Positions 35,554 to 42,984 of a DNA stretch of 64,000 nt are shown in pieces. The stretch comes from Paenibacillus_Z sp042653205. GTDB taxonomy: Bacteria; Bacillota; Bacilli; Paenibacillales; Paenibacillaceae. Under the pieces are notes generated by a model, which saw only the letters and a program-made list of their open reading frames with translations, was not told the DNA's origin and made no database searches. The stretch is taken from positions 1-64,000 of the forward strand of contig NZ_JBHSHY010000020.1 of the NCBI RefSeq assembly GCF_042653205.1, in the 5' to 3' direction. Within the stretch, counting starts at the first letter, position 1, and every line of letters starts with the position of its first letter. The position numbers and the translations under genes are program-made.

Positions 35554-36489
35554 TCAATCCCGCAAATTGCGGCCGGTCAGCGTCAGAAACACCGTCTCGA
35601 GGTTCGGCTCGCGCTCCTCGACCGTGCGGATCTCGGACTCGCCGTCCATCAGCCGCTTCAGGATGCGGTTCAAATTGTCGACCGTCGCGTCGCTGTGAAC
35701 GCGAATGACGTTCCCTTCCTGGCTGACCGTGCGGACGCCGGGCAGTCCGGCAAGCGTCTCGCCTTCGCCGCCGGCCGCGCTCTTCAGCTCGATGACGAGG
35801 TCCTTCATGTCCGTGATCGTCGCCGTCAGCTGCTCCTTCGTGCCCTCCGCGATGATTTTGCCGTGGTCCACGATCGCGATCCGCGAGCAGATCTCTTCGA
35901 CTTCCTCCATGTAATGGCTCGTGTAAATGATCGTGCAGCCCGATTCGTTCAGCTTCCGCACTGAAGCCAGGATGTAATTGCGCGACTGCGGATCGATGCC
36001 GACCGTCGGTTCGTCCATGATGATCAGCTTCGGCTTATGCGCGATGGCGCAGGCGATGTTCAGCCGGCGCTTCATCCCGCCGGAGAAGTTCTTCGGGTAG
36101 CTCTTCGCCTTGTCGGCGAGCCCGACGAACGCCAGCGCCTCCTCCGACCGCTCCTTCAACAGCCCGCCGCGGAGCCCGTAGAGGCCGGCGAAGAAGCTGA
36201 CGTTCTCGTAGGCCGTCAAGTCCTCGTAGATCGCCAGGTCCTGCGGCACAATGCCGAGGCTTTGCTTGGCGAAGCGGGGCTCTGCCTTGATGTTCCGGTC
36301 CAGGATGCGGATCTCGCCGCCGGTCGGCTGCAGCAGCGTGCAGATCATATTGATCGTGGTGCTCTTGCCCGCCCCGTTCGCGCCGAGAAAGCCGAAAATT
36401 TCGCCCTCGCGCACCTTCAGCGAAATATTGTCCACCGCGACGAAATCGCCGAACTTCTTCGTCAGTCCCCGGATATCCAGCACGTTCAT
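35554..36489 (-). CDS. ABC exporter ATP-binding protein (LnrL/YfiL-like)
   Basis: A 311-residue ATPase. Walker A is GANGAGKST (near 38-46), the Q-loop is in GIVPQDLAIYEDL, the signature is FSGGMKRR, Walker B LIIMDEPTVG and the H-loop TSHYMEE. A C-terminal DUF4162-like extension of about 80 residues is typical of drug-export ATPases. The ATG at 36489 is preferred, but an in-frame TTG at 36498 is possible and no ideal site favours either. It heads the exporter part of the lnr-like cluster. Confidence 0.88.
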   Translation of the reverse strand: MNVLDIRGLTKKFGDFVAVDNISLKVREGEIFGFLGANGAGKSTTINMICTLLQPTGGEIRILDRNIKAEPRFAKQSLGIVPQDLAIYEDLTAYENVSFFAGLYGLRGGLLKERSEEALAFVGLADKAKSYPKNFSGGMKRRLNIACAIAHKPKLIIMDEPTVGIDPQSRNYILASVRKLNESGCTIIYTSHYMEEVEEICSRIAIVDHGKIIAEGTKEQLTATITDMKDLVIELKSAAGGEGETLAGLPGVRTVSQEGNVIRVHSDATVDNLNRILKRLMDGESEIRTVEEREPNLETVFLTLTGRNLRD

Positions 36490-36529
36490 AGCCTTCAACT
36501 CGCTTTCGTTTGATCTCTATATCCAGTAT

Positions 36530-36573
36530 AAAAAAACGAGACGTCCTTATGTCAGTGCATAAGTTCATCTCGT
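36530..36573 (-). terminator. hairpin with T-run between the kinase and the ABC exporter genes
   Basis: On the minus strand ACGAGA and TCTCGT pair at the base, with an inner TTATG/CATAA helix separated by a symmetrical internal loop. TTTTTTT follows. It lies about 150 bases after the kinase stop and 40 bases before the ATPase start. It may simply end the kinase transcript or attenuate the exporter genes. Confidence 0.65.
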
Positions 36574-36725
36574 TCCCATGGGAAATCTCATATTCAAAGC
36601 TCATGTGCTCCGCCTGCGCCAGCCGACCGGGCGTGAAAATGTTCACGGCCGCATTCATGGCGCAGCCTTGGTCTGGCGGCCTTGGCAGGCGCCGAGCGCC
36701 AAGGACGGCTCGCGGCGCCTGCGGA

Positions 36726-37844
36726 TCACGGTCGGCCCGGCGCCGCCCGCGGCATGAGCGTCGTCACGGCGAAGCCCCGCGAGCCGTCGGCCGTCACGGT
36801 GCCGTTCGCGACGGCGGTCCGCTCCTCCATGCCGACGAGGCCCATGCCTTTGACGATCTTGTCCGCGCCTTGGCCGTTGTCGGAGACGACGGCTTTCACG
36901 AAGCGGTTCAGCACGCGCACCTCGACGTGAACGGCGGACGCGTTCGCGTATTTGGCCGCGTTCGTGAGCGCCTCCATGACGTTCTCGTGGATGATTTTCC
37001 ACTGCAGCGGCGTGATCGCTTCCATATCTCCCTCGTGCACGACCGTCGTCAGCAGGTCCGACTTGCCGCCGAACGTTTCCACGGCAGCGCGCAGCCGGAT
37101 TAGGCCCAGCTGCTCCACGGGCGGCTTCAAATCCTTGAGCGTGCGCCGAATCTGCTCGATGCCTTCCTTGGAGATCGCGATCGCGTTGTTCAGCAATGCC
37201 TCCGCCCCTTCGGGATCGCGCCCCAGCGTCAGGCGGGCGGCTTCCATCTGGATGAGACCGCCGGTGATGGCATGTCCGATGCCGTCATGGATCTCCTGCG
37301 CGACCCGGTTGCGCTCCTCCAGCTTCGCCAAATATTCGCCCGCCTGCGCGAACCCGGCGCTGTCGTTCAGCCGGCGCCCGAGCTCCTGTTGCCGGCGGCG
37401 CGCCCGCTCGAGCTCGTCCTCCTGGGCGTTCGTCCGGATCATGTACCGCCTCACGATCGCGTAGTTGAAGAAGCCGAACACGGCGACGAAGGCGTAATGC
37501 AGCAGCAGCGACGCGGGAAGAAACAACATCGGCGCGGCGACCGGCACGAGCGCGAAGCGGTGCCGCCGCAGCCGGAAGGACGCGAGCTCGAGCAGGCTGG
37601 GCGGCAGCAGCAGCAGCAATTCCGGCCGTACGTACGCGCCGCACAGCAGCACGTACGCCACCGTCGCGGCCGCAAGCCCCTGCTTGACGGGCGCCGGCTT
37701 CGCGATATGCAGGATCAGGTTCACGATCAGATAGAGCAGCAAATAAAGCACGAGCAGCTTCGACGCCTGCGGGCGGGCGAAATACGCCAGCGCGATGACA
37801 TACAGCCAGACGATCGTCTTGTTGCCGACGGTCCATACTTCCAT
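36726..37844 (-). CDS. sensor histidine kinase, HisKA_3 type (LnrJ/YfiJ-like)
   Basis: A 372-residue kinase with five or six N-terminal transmembrane segments (residues 10-135) and no large extracellular domain. The HisKA_3 helix has its His near 185 (EERNRVAQEIHDGIGHA). The ATPase domain has ENVMEALTNAAKYA and GMGLVGMEER. Kinases with this intramembrane sensor layout detect membrane-active compounds. The regulator ends 25 bases before it. The pair matches LnrJK, which controls linearmycin resistance in B. subtilis. Confidence 0.88.
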   Translation of the reverse strand: MEVWTVGNKTIVWLYVIALAYFARPQASKLLVLYLLLYLIVNLILHIAKPAPVKQGLAAATVAYVLLCGAYVRPELLLLLPPSLLELASFRLRRHRFALVPVAAPMLFLPASLLLHYAFVAVFGFFNYAIVRRYMIRTNAQEDELERARRRQQELGRRLNDSAGFAQAGEYLAKLEERNRVAQEIHDGIGHAITGGLIQMEAARLTLGRDPEGAEALLNNAIAISKEGIEQIRRTLKDLKPPVEQLGLIRLRAAVETFGGKSDLLTTVVHEGDMEAITPLQWKIIHENVMEALTNAAKYANASAVHVEVRVLNRFVKAVVSDNGQGADKIVKGMGLVGMEERTAVANGTVTADGSRGFAVTTLMPRAAPGRP

Positions 37845-37869
37845 GGCACGGGCCTCCTTCCGGCAGCGG

Positions 37870-38532
37870 CTAGCGGGTCTTGCCCGTCAAGTAGTAGATC
37901 GCGATCTGCGTCCGGTGCTCCAGGGACGTCTTGTTCAGGATCGACGTGATGTAGTTGGCCGTCGTCCCTTCGGAGATGAACAGCTGCTTCGAAATCTCCT
38001 TGTTGGCGTAGCCTTTGGCGATCAAGCCCATCACCTCGATCTCGCGTTCCGTGAACGGGGAGAGGTCGATCGGCGTACCCGCGGACGCGGGCGGCTCCCC
38101 GGCCGCCGGCGACGGCGCCCCGATCGCAGGCTTCAGCTTGTCGAGAATGATGTCCTGCAGCACGTTGTTGCCGTGATAGACGCTCTTGATCGCGTCGCGA
38201 ATCCGCTCGGGGTCGTTATTCTTCAGCAGGTACCCCTTCGCGCCGCAGCGGATCGCCTCGACGATGTATTCGTCGTCGTCGAAGGTCGTCAGGATAAGCG
38301 GCTTCGTGCCGGTCTGCTCCGTTAGGAGGCGCGTCGCCTCGACACCGTTCATGTTCGGCATCCGCACGTCGAGCAGCGCCACGTCCACCTCGTTCGCCCG
38401 GCAATACTCCACCGCCTGCCGCCCGTCCTCGACGGCGCCGAGCACATCGAATTCCTCGAACGTGTTCAGTATGATGCGCATGCCTTCGCGGATGAACGAA
38501 TTGTCGTCCGCGATCAATACTTTGATTTTCAT
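37870..38532 (-). CDS. NarL/LuxR-family response regulator (LnrK/YfiK-like)
   Basis: A 220-residue regulator. Its receiver domain has the phospho-acceptor Asp at residue 55 (LLDVRMPNMNG). A short Pro/Ala-rich linker (about 137-152) and a LuxR-type helix-turn-helix follow (LSPFTEREIEVMGLIAKGYANKEI). It heads the module; order is regulator, kinase, hairpin, ATPase, two permeases. It should activate the exporter genes when the kinase senses the drug. Confidence 0.9.
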   Translation of the reverse strand: MKIKVLIADDNSFIREGMRIILNTFEEFDVLGAVEDGRQAVEYCRANEVDVALLDVRMPNMNGVEATRLLTEQTGTKPLILTTFDDDEYIVEAIRCGAKGYLLKNNDPERIRDAIKSVYHGNNVLQDIILDKLKPAIGAPSPAAGEPPASAGTPIDLSPFTEREIEVMGLIAKGYANKEISKQLFISEGTTANYITSILNKTSLEHRTQIAIYYLTGKTR

Positions 38533-38613
38533 GCCGTCATCGCCCCTTTGCTGCTCCTGCTCTTAGTGTACCTTATGCAGTAAACGCCGGAAAGCGGCGG
38601 AGGGCGGAAACGG

Positions 38614-38655
38614 GCGCAAAAAAAGCCGCTCCCGGATCGGGTCCGGAAGCGGCTT
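38614..38655 (-). terminator. terminator of the dehydrogenase-isomerase operon
   Basis: GCCGCT and AGCGGC (38625-38630 and 38648-38653), with inner CCGGA/TCCGG, form a stem. TTTTTTTGCG follows on the minus strand, 35 bases after the isomerase stop. Confidence 0.88.
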
Positions 38656-38688
38656 CTCGCGCAGGATGGCCAGGCGCATGCCCGTTTA

Positions 38689-39450
38689 TCAGGCGAATTC
38701 CTTCAAGAACGCCGTCAATCCTTCATCGACGCCGCGTTCGGGGAAATACTCGAGGCCGATCAAGCCGGCATAGCCCGCATCGCGAATCGCGTTCAGCACG
38801 TTGCGGTAATGGATTTCCCCCGTGCCGATCTCGTGGCGGCCCGGATGGTCGGCGATGTGGAAATAACCGATGCGTTCGATGTTCGCCCGGATGGTCGGGA
38901 TGAGATTGCCTTCGGAAATCTGCTGGTGGTACACGTCGTAGAGCACCTTCACGTTCGGGCTCCCGACCTTGTCGATGATCGCGAACGCCTCTTCGGAGCG
39001 GACGAGGTAATAGCCGCGGTGGTCGACCAGCTCGTTCAGCGGTTCGACGACGAGCGTGACGCCCGCCTCCTCCAGCAAGGGCGCGGCGGCCTTCAGCCCG
39101 TCGACGATGCTGTCGTGCTGATCCTCGCGCGGAATGCCCTCGCGGGCGTCGCCGACCGTCGCGATCAAGTACGCGCAGTCCAGCCGCTCGGCCGCCGCGA
39201 GGCTCTCGATCAGGCCGTCGACGAATTTGCCGCGCTGCGCGGGATCGACCAGGTTGCCGTGCTTCGTGCAGAACGAACCGACGCGCAGGCCGAGCCTGTC
39301 CTTCTGGGCGGCGAGCGCCTCCAGATCCTTGTCCCCCCAGCCCCAAAACTCAAATGCGGTAAAGCCCAATTCCCGCGTCCGCTCCACGCGCTCGGCGAAC
39401 GTCAGCGTCGTCTTGCTGAAGATCGCGTCCAAAGATGGTGAAAAAATCAT
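38689..39450 (-). CDS. sugar phosphate isomerase/epimerase-like TIM-barrel protein
   Basis: A 253-residue xylose-isomerase-like TIM barrel of the hydroxypyruvate isomerase group. Metal ligands are suggested by VVEPLNELVDHRGYY (Glu), VLYDVYHQQISEGN (Asp, His), HIADHPGRHEIGTGEI (His, Glu) and GLEYFPE (Glu). The ATG at 39450 overlaps the upstream dehydrogenase's stop as ATGA and follows GGAGAGGGG. The open frame upstream lies inside the dehydrogenase gene and is ignored. It probably isomerises the product of the dehydrogenase. Confidence 0.88.
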   Translation of the reverse strand: MIFSPSLDAIFSKTTLTFAERVERTRELGFTAFEFWGWGDKDLEALAAQKDRLGLRVGSFCTKHGNLVDPAQRGKFVDGLIESLAAAERLDCAYLIATVGDAREGIPREDQHDSIVDGLKAAAPLLEEAGVTLVVEPLNELVDHRGYYLVRSEEAFAIIDKVGSPNVKVLYDVYHQQISEGNLIPTIRANIERIGYFHIADHPGRHEIGTGEIHYRNVLNAIRDAGYAGLIGLEYFPERGVDEGLTAFLKEFA

Positions 39451-40514
39451 GGCGTCAGCCCCTCTCCCGTAAACGAAACGCCTAGCTTGATGCTGGCTTC
39501 CGGTTGTTGATCGACGTACGTCTCGTATGCTTCCGCCGCCTGCTCGAACGGCACGACGGGATCGATAATCGCCTCGCAGTCGATCTTGCCCGCGGCGAGC
39601 AGACTCCAGCTCGCTTCGCGGATGCGCTTGAAATCCCAGCGCGGGTGATCCGGATTCGGCTCGCTGCACGCCCGCGAGAAGACGAGCTTCGCGTTGTTGA
39701 AATGCGCCTCGCGCCCCCAATTCATGCCGCCCTTGAACGGACGGGCCCAGCCGACGAACGCGATCGTGCCGCCGTACGCAAGCCCGCGCAGCGCGTGCTG
39801 CAGCGCGAATTCATTGGCGCTCGTCTCGATGACGGCATCGACGCCGTGCTTGTCCGTGTCCCGCTTCAGCAGCAGGCCGACGTCGTCGGCGGCCGGATCG
39901 TAGCAGACGTCCGCTCCGGCGCGCATTGCGGCCTGGCGGCGCTTCGCGATCGGGTCGACGGCCGCGACGTAGGACGCGCCCGCGAGCTTCGCCATCTGCG
40001 CGGCCAGCTGGCCGATCGCGCCAAGCCCGAACACCGCCACGCGGTCGCCGACGCGGATATGCGCGTCGCGGATGCCGCCGAGGGCGAAGTGGGCCGGATC
40101 GTAGCAGACCGCGCTTTTCCACGACATCCCGTCCGGCACACGCAGCAGGCCGTCCGCATGCGCAACGACCGTCTCCCGGATGCCCGAGTAGCCGCACACG
40201 CGGTCGCCGATCGCGAACCGCCGCACATCCGGCGCGACCTCGGCAATGACGCCGACGTATTGGTTGCCGAGGTTCCACTCGCCGAATTTCTCCTGCGGCT
40301 CGGCCGCTTCGCGCGGCAGGAACGCGTGCCAGCCGTCGTCGTAGTAATCCGTCACAAACGGGCTGAGTCCGCGGAAGGCCGCGAGCTCGGAGCCGTGCTT
40401 CGGCGAAGCGTATTCGACGCGGACCCCGACGTGGCCCGGCCGAAGCTCGGCTGCCTCCTCGTAAGGGCGCAGCGCCGCTTGGCGGGGCGCGACCGCGATC
40501 AATTGCTTGGGCAT
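39447..40514 (-). CDS. zinc-binding-type alcohol/sugar dehydrogenase (MDR superfamily)
   Basis: A 355-residue medium-chain dehydrogenase. The GroES-like domain (about 20-125) has GNQYVGVIAEVAPDVRRFAIGDRV. The Rossmann domain has VFGLGAIGQLAAQMAKL. The usual zinc-binding Cys/His in the GroES domain (the GHE region) is not obvious, so it may be zinc-poor or atypical. The ATG at 40514 follows CAGGTG; a GTG three codons earlier is possible. It is coupled to the isomerase-like gene and divergent from an AraC gene, a layout seen in Paenibacillus sugar catabolism. Confidence 0.86.
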   Translation of the reverse strand: MPKQLIAVAPRQAALRPYEEAAELRPGHVGVRVEYASPKHGSELAAFRGLSPFVTDYYDDGWHAFLPREAAEPQEKFGEWNLGNQYVGVIAEVAPDVRRFAIGDRVCGYSGIRETVVAHADGLLRVPDGMSWKSAVCYDPAHFALGGIRDAHIRVGDRVAVFGLGAIGQLAAQMAKLAGASYVAAVDPIAKRRQAAMRAGADVCYDPAADDVGLLLKRDTDKHGVDAVIETSANEFALQHALRGLAYGGTIAFVGWARPFKGGMNWGREAHFNNAKLVFSRACSEPNPDHPRWDFKRIREASWSLLAAGKIDCEAIIDPVVPFEQAAEAYETYVDQQPEASIKLGVSFTGEGLTP

Positions 40515-40666
40515 GCATAACACCTGCGCTTTCTAGCGTAATGGACGGCACCGGTACCGATACCCCCATTGTAAGCGCGGCGCGCGCGCAAGCGCTATGA
40601 ATTGCTGTGCGTTTTTCTTGCACGGATGTGGTTTGTTTGCTAGTCTCGGATGAGGAGGGGATGTTC

Positions 40667-41557
40667 GTGAGAATCGAGAGCTTCCATACGCCGCCGGTCG
40701 TTTCCGATCTCGATCTCTACTATTGCGGGGTGGAGGAAGTCGAGCGATTCTTTACCTGCGGCCCGCATATCCGCGACCGGTATTTGATCCACTACGTCAT
40801 CGGCGGCAGCGGGTTCTTCGAAAGCCGCGGCCGGCGCCACAAGGTCGGAGCCGGCGAACTGTTCGCGATTTTCCCGGGCGAGCTCATCTCGTACGAGACG
40901 GACCCGGGCGACCCGTGGACGTTTTGCTGGTTCGCGTTCGACGGCAGACGGAGCAAGGAAATGCTGCGGCGGGCGGGCATCTCCCAGGACGTGCCGGTTC
41001 GCCGTGTCCACGGCGGCGACGCCATCCGCGGCTACGTCGAGCTCCTGAACGAGACGCTGCGCGCCTACCCTAGCCGGGATCTCCCCGCAACGCGGATTCA
41101 CGGCGCGCTGTACGATATTTTCGCGGTGCTGGAGCTGTCCTGCCTCGCTTCGCGCCCGGCGATGCCGGCCAAAGCCGATGCCGCGGACTACGTCGGCAAG
41201 GCGCTGCAGTTCATCGAGACCCACTACCAGAGCCCGATCTCCATCAAGAACATCGCCGATTACGTCGGCCTCGAACGGACGTACTTCACCAAGCAGTTCA
41301 CCAAATCGACGGGCGAATCGCCGCAGCAATACCTGATCAAATACCGGATCGATCAGGCGCTCCGGCTGCTCTCGACGACCGCGATGACCGTCGGCCAAGT
41401 CGGTAAAAGCGTCGGCATCCCGGAGCCCGCCTACTTCTCCCGGCTGTTCAAGAAAGTCGTCGGCGCCGCGCCGAAGCATCACGGCCAGCGGCTGCAGGCG
41501 GAAGCGGCGCGGGCAGGGACGGCAGCTGTTTCGCGGCGGGCCGAAAGCGTTCTTTAG
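40667..41557 (+). CDS. AraC-family transcriptional regulator
   Basis: A 296-residue regulator. The N-terminal cupin half has IHYVIGGSGFFESRGRRHKV and GELFAIFPGELISYE. The C-terminal helix-turn-helix pair (about 190-290) has IADYVGLERTYFTKQFTKSTG and GIPEPAYFSRLFKKVVG. A GTG start at 40667 is chosen because it is 7 bases after GAGGAGGG; the ATG two codons earlier would overlap that site. It is divergent from the dehydrogenase-isomerase operon and probably controls it. Confidence 0.9.
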   Translation: MRIESFHTPPVVSDLDLYYCGVEEVERFFTCGPHIRDRYLIHYVIGGSGFFESRGRRHKVGAGELFAIFPGELISYETDPGDPWTFCWFAFDGRRSKEMLRRAGISQDVPVRRVHGGDAIRGYVELLNETLRAYPSRDLPATRIHGALYDIFAVLELSCLASRPAMPAKADAADYVGKALQFIETHYQSPISIKNIADYVGLERTYFTKQFTKSTGESPQQYLIKYRIDQALRLLSTTAMTVGQVGKSVGIPEPAYFSRLFKKVVGAAPKHHGQRLQAEAARAGTAAVSRRAESVL

Positions 41558-41563
41558 CAAAAT

Positions 41564-41617
41564 AGAGAAGCCCCGACGAACAAATCGCCGGGACTTCTCT
41601 GGTTATGCATTTTTTTG
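41564..41617 (+). terminator. terminator of the AraC gene
   Basis: AGAGAAG and CTTCTCT (41564-41570 and 41594-41600), with inner CCG..CG/CG..CGG pairing, form a stem. A run of seven T residues occurs a short distance later. Confidence 0.6.
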
Positions 41618-41668
41618 GACTTCCGTTAAATTCCGTAGGCCATCCGCTAACATCCCCTGCGACTACGC

Positions 41669-42331
41669 TTAAGCCTTCGCCGTTCGGCGCCGCTTCCAAA
41701 GCGCCGCGCCGAGCGCCGCAAGCAGTGCGAACGCGATCAAGGCGCCAAGCTTGACGATGGTTTGCGTCGGAACGGCCGAAGCGCTGTGCGTCGCGCCGCT
41801 TGCGCGGTCCCAGACGAACGACGATGCCGCTTTGGTGAACACGACATCTTTCGTCTCGTTCGCGAGTTGGATATGGGCCATGTTCAGATGATGGACGAAG
41901 TCTTCCTTCTCGAAAAACGCGTACTCGATGTCGAGATTGTTGACCGGCCCGCTGAACTTGAATTGCAGATCGGCTCGCACCATCGGCAGCTTGCCCTTCT
42001 CCGTGAGCTCGATTCGCCCGATAACGGGCTTGGCCTCCTCGCCGCCGCTCGACAGCCGCAGTCCAGTACCCATGAATCCCGCCAGCGCTTCTTTCTGCCC
42101 GGCCACTTCCTCCTCGTCTACGTAACCGTCCGTATTGAGATCCAGATCGACGAATTCCATCAGCTGATAAGGATCCATATACAGTGCGTAATCGACCGTA
42201 TCTCCGCCGACCGTCACGTCCGAGTAGCCGACCGGCTCGAAATGCGCCGACGCCGCGAGCGGCCAAGCGGCGAGCAAGCCGGCGCCAAGCAGGAGACCGG
42301 CCATAAATCTCTTCATCGTATTCACGTTCAT
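41669..42331 (-). CDS. secreted EF-hand-like protein with C-terminal membrane anchor, HupE partner
   Basis: A 220-residue protein: signal peptide (cleavage likely after ASA near residue 31), extracytoplasmic beta-rich domain, an EF-hand-like loop DLNTDGYVDEEE near residues 70-81, and a C-terminal transmembrane segment followed by KRRRTAKA. I do not recognise a named family. It is 17 bases after the HupE-like gene. Many HupE/UreJ proteins carry an extracytoplasmic domain fused in front of the membrane part; here the equivalent may be a separate polypeptide. The ATG at 42331 follows GAGGGAG. Confidence 0.78.
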   Translation of the reverse strand: MNVNTMKRFMAGLLLGAGLLAAWPLAASAHFEPVGYSDVTVGGDTVDYALYMDPYQLMEFVDLDLNTDGYVDEEEVAGQKEALAGFMGTGLRLSSGGEEAKPVIGRIELTEKGKLPMVRADLQFKFSGPVNNLDIEYAFFEKEDFVHHLNMAHIQLANETKDVVFTKAASSFVWDRASGATHSASAVPTQTIVKLGALIAFALLAALGAALWKRRRTAKA

Positions 42332-42348
42332 AGACTCTCCCTCGACCA

Positions 42349-42900
42349 TTAAAGAAATTGCTGCGTCACGCGTTCGAAGAACCAAAACAGCCCGATGCAC
42401 GCCACTACCGCCGAACCCCCGAATACGAGAAAACGTTCGTTCAACTTCGTTTGCTTGTACGCCCAGATTAACGGCAGCACGGCGGCCAGCACGAGAATTT
42501 GGCCCGCCTCAACGCCGAGATTGAACGAGAAGAGCGGCATAGCGAAGTCTTCCGACAGCGTCCCGCGCAAAATGTCCGCAAATCCGAAACCGTGAATCAG
42601 CCCGAAAAAAAACGTCACGATCCAGCGGTGATTCAACCTTTTCATGAACAAGTTCTCGACGGTGATATAGACGATCGAAAGCGCGATAAGCGGCTCGATT
42701 ATATCCGGCGACAGGCTCACGACCTCCAGCGCGGACAACGCGAGCGTCATGCAGTGGCCGACCGTAAAAGCGGTCAGCACCTTCAAAATATTCAGCTTCG
42801 GCATTCTCGCGATGATCAGCCCGAACAGGAACAACAAGTGATCGTACCCCGATAAGATATGCTCGATGCCCATGGTCAAGTATTGCGTAAAATTTTCCAT
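42349..42900 (-). CDS. HupE/UreJ-family membrane protein
   Basis: A 183-residue membrane protein with about six transmembrane segments. The first carries the family pattern MGIEHILSGYDHLLFLFGL (His, Asp, His), and later helices carry FTVGHCMTLALSAL and FFGLIHGFGFADIL. In better-known members these His/Asp residues serve nickel or cobalt transport; here the metal is unproven. The ATG at 42900 follows AAGGGG. It is co-transcribed with the EF-hand-like gene. Confidence 0.85.
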   Translation of the reverse strand: MENFTQYLTMGIEHILSGYDHLLFLFGLIIARMPKLNILKVLTAFTVGHCMTLALSALEVVSLSPDIIEPLIALSIVYITVENLFMKRLNHRWIVTFFFGLIHGFGFADILRGTLSEDFAMPLFSFNLGVEAGQILVLAAVLPLIWAYKQTKLNERFLVFGGSAVVACIGLFWFFERVTQQFL

Positions 42901-42933
42901 TTGGACGAGCCCCTTCCGCCTTCGCAGGTTCAT

Positions 42934-42968
42934 AAAAGGCGGGAATACGAGCCATGCCGTATTCCCGC
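42934..42968 (-). terminator. terminator of the SLH-PHP gene
   Basis: GCGGGAATACG and CGTATTCCCGC (42939-42949 and 42958-42968) form an 11-pair stem. CTTTTATG follows on the minus strand, directly after the giant gene's stop. Confidence 0.8.
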
Positions 42969-42984
42969 ATCGGTCGAACTTGCG

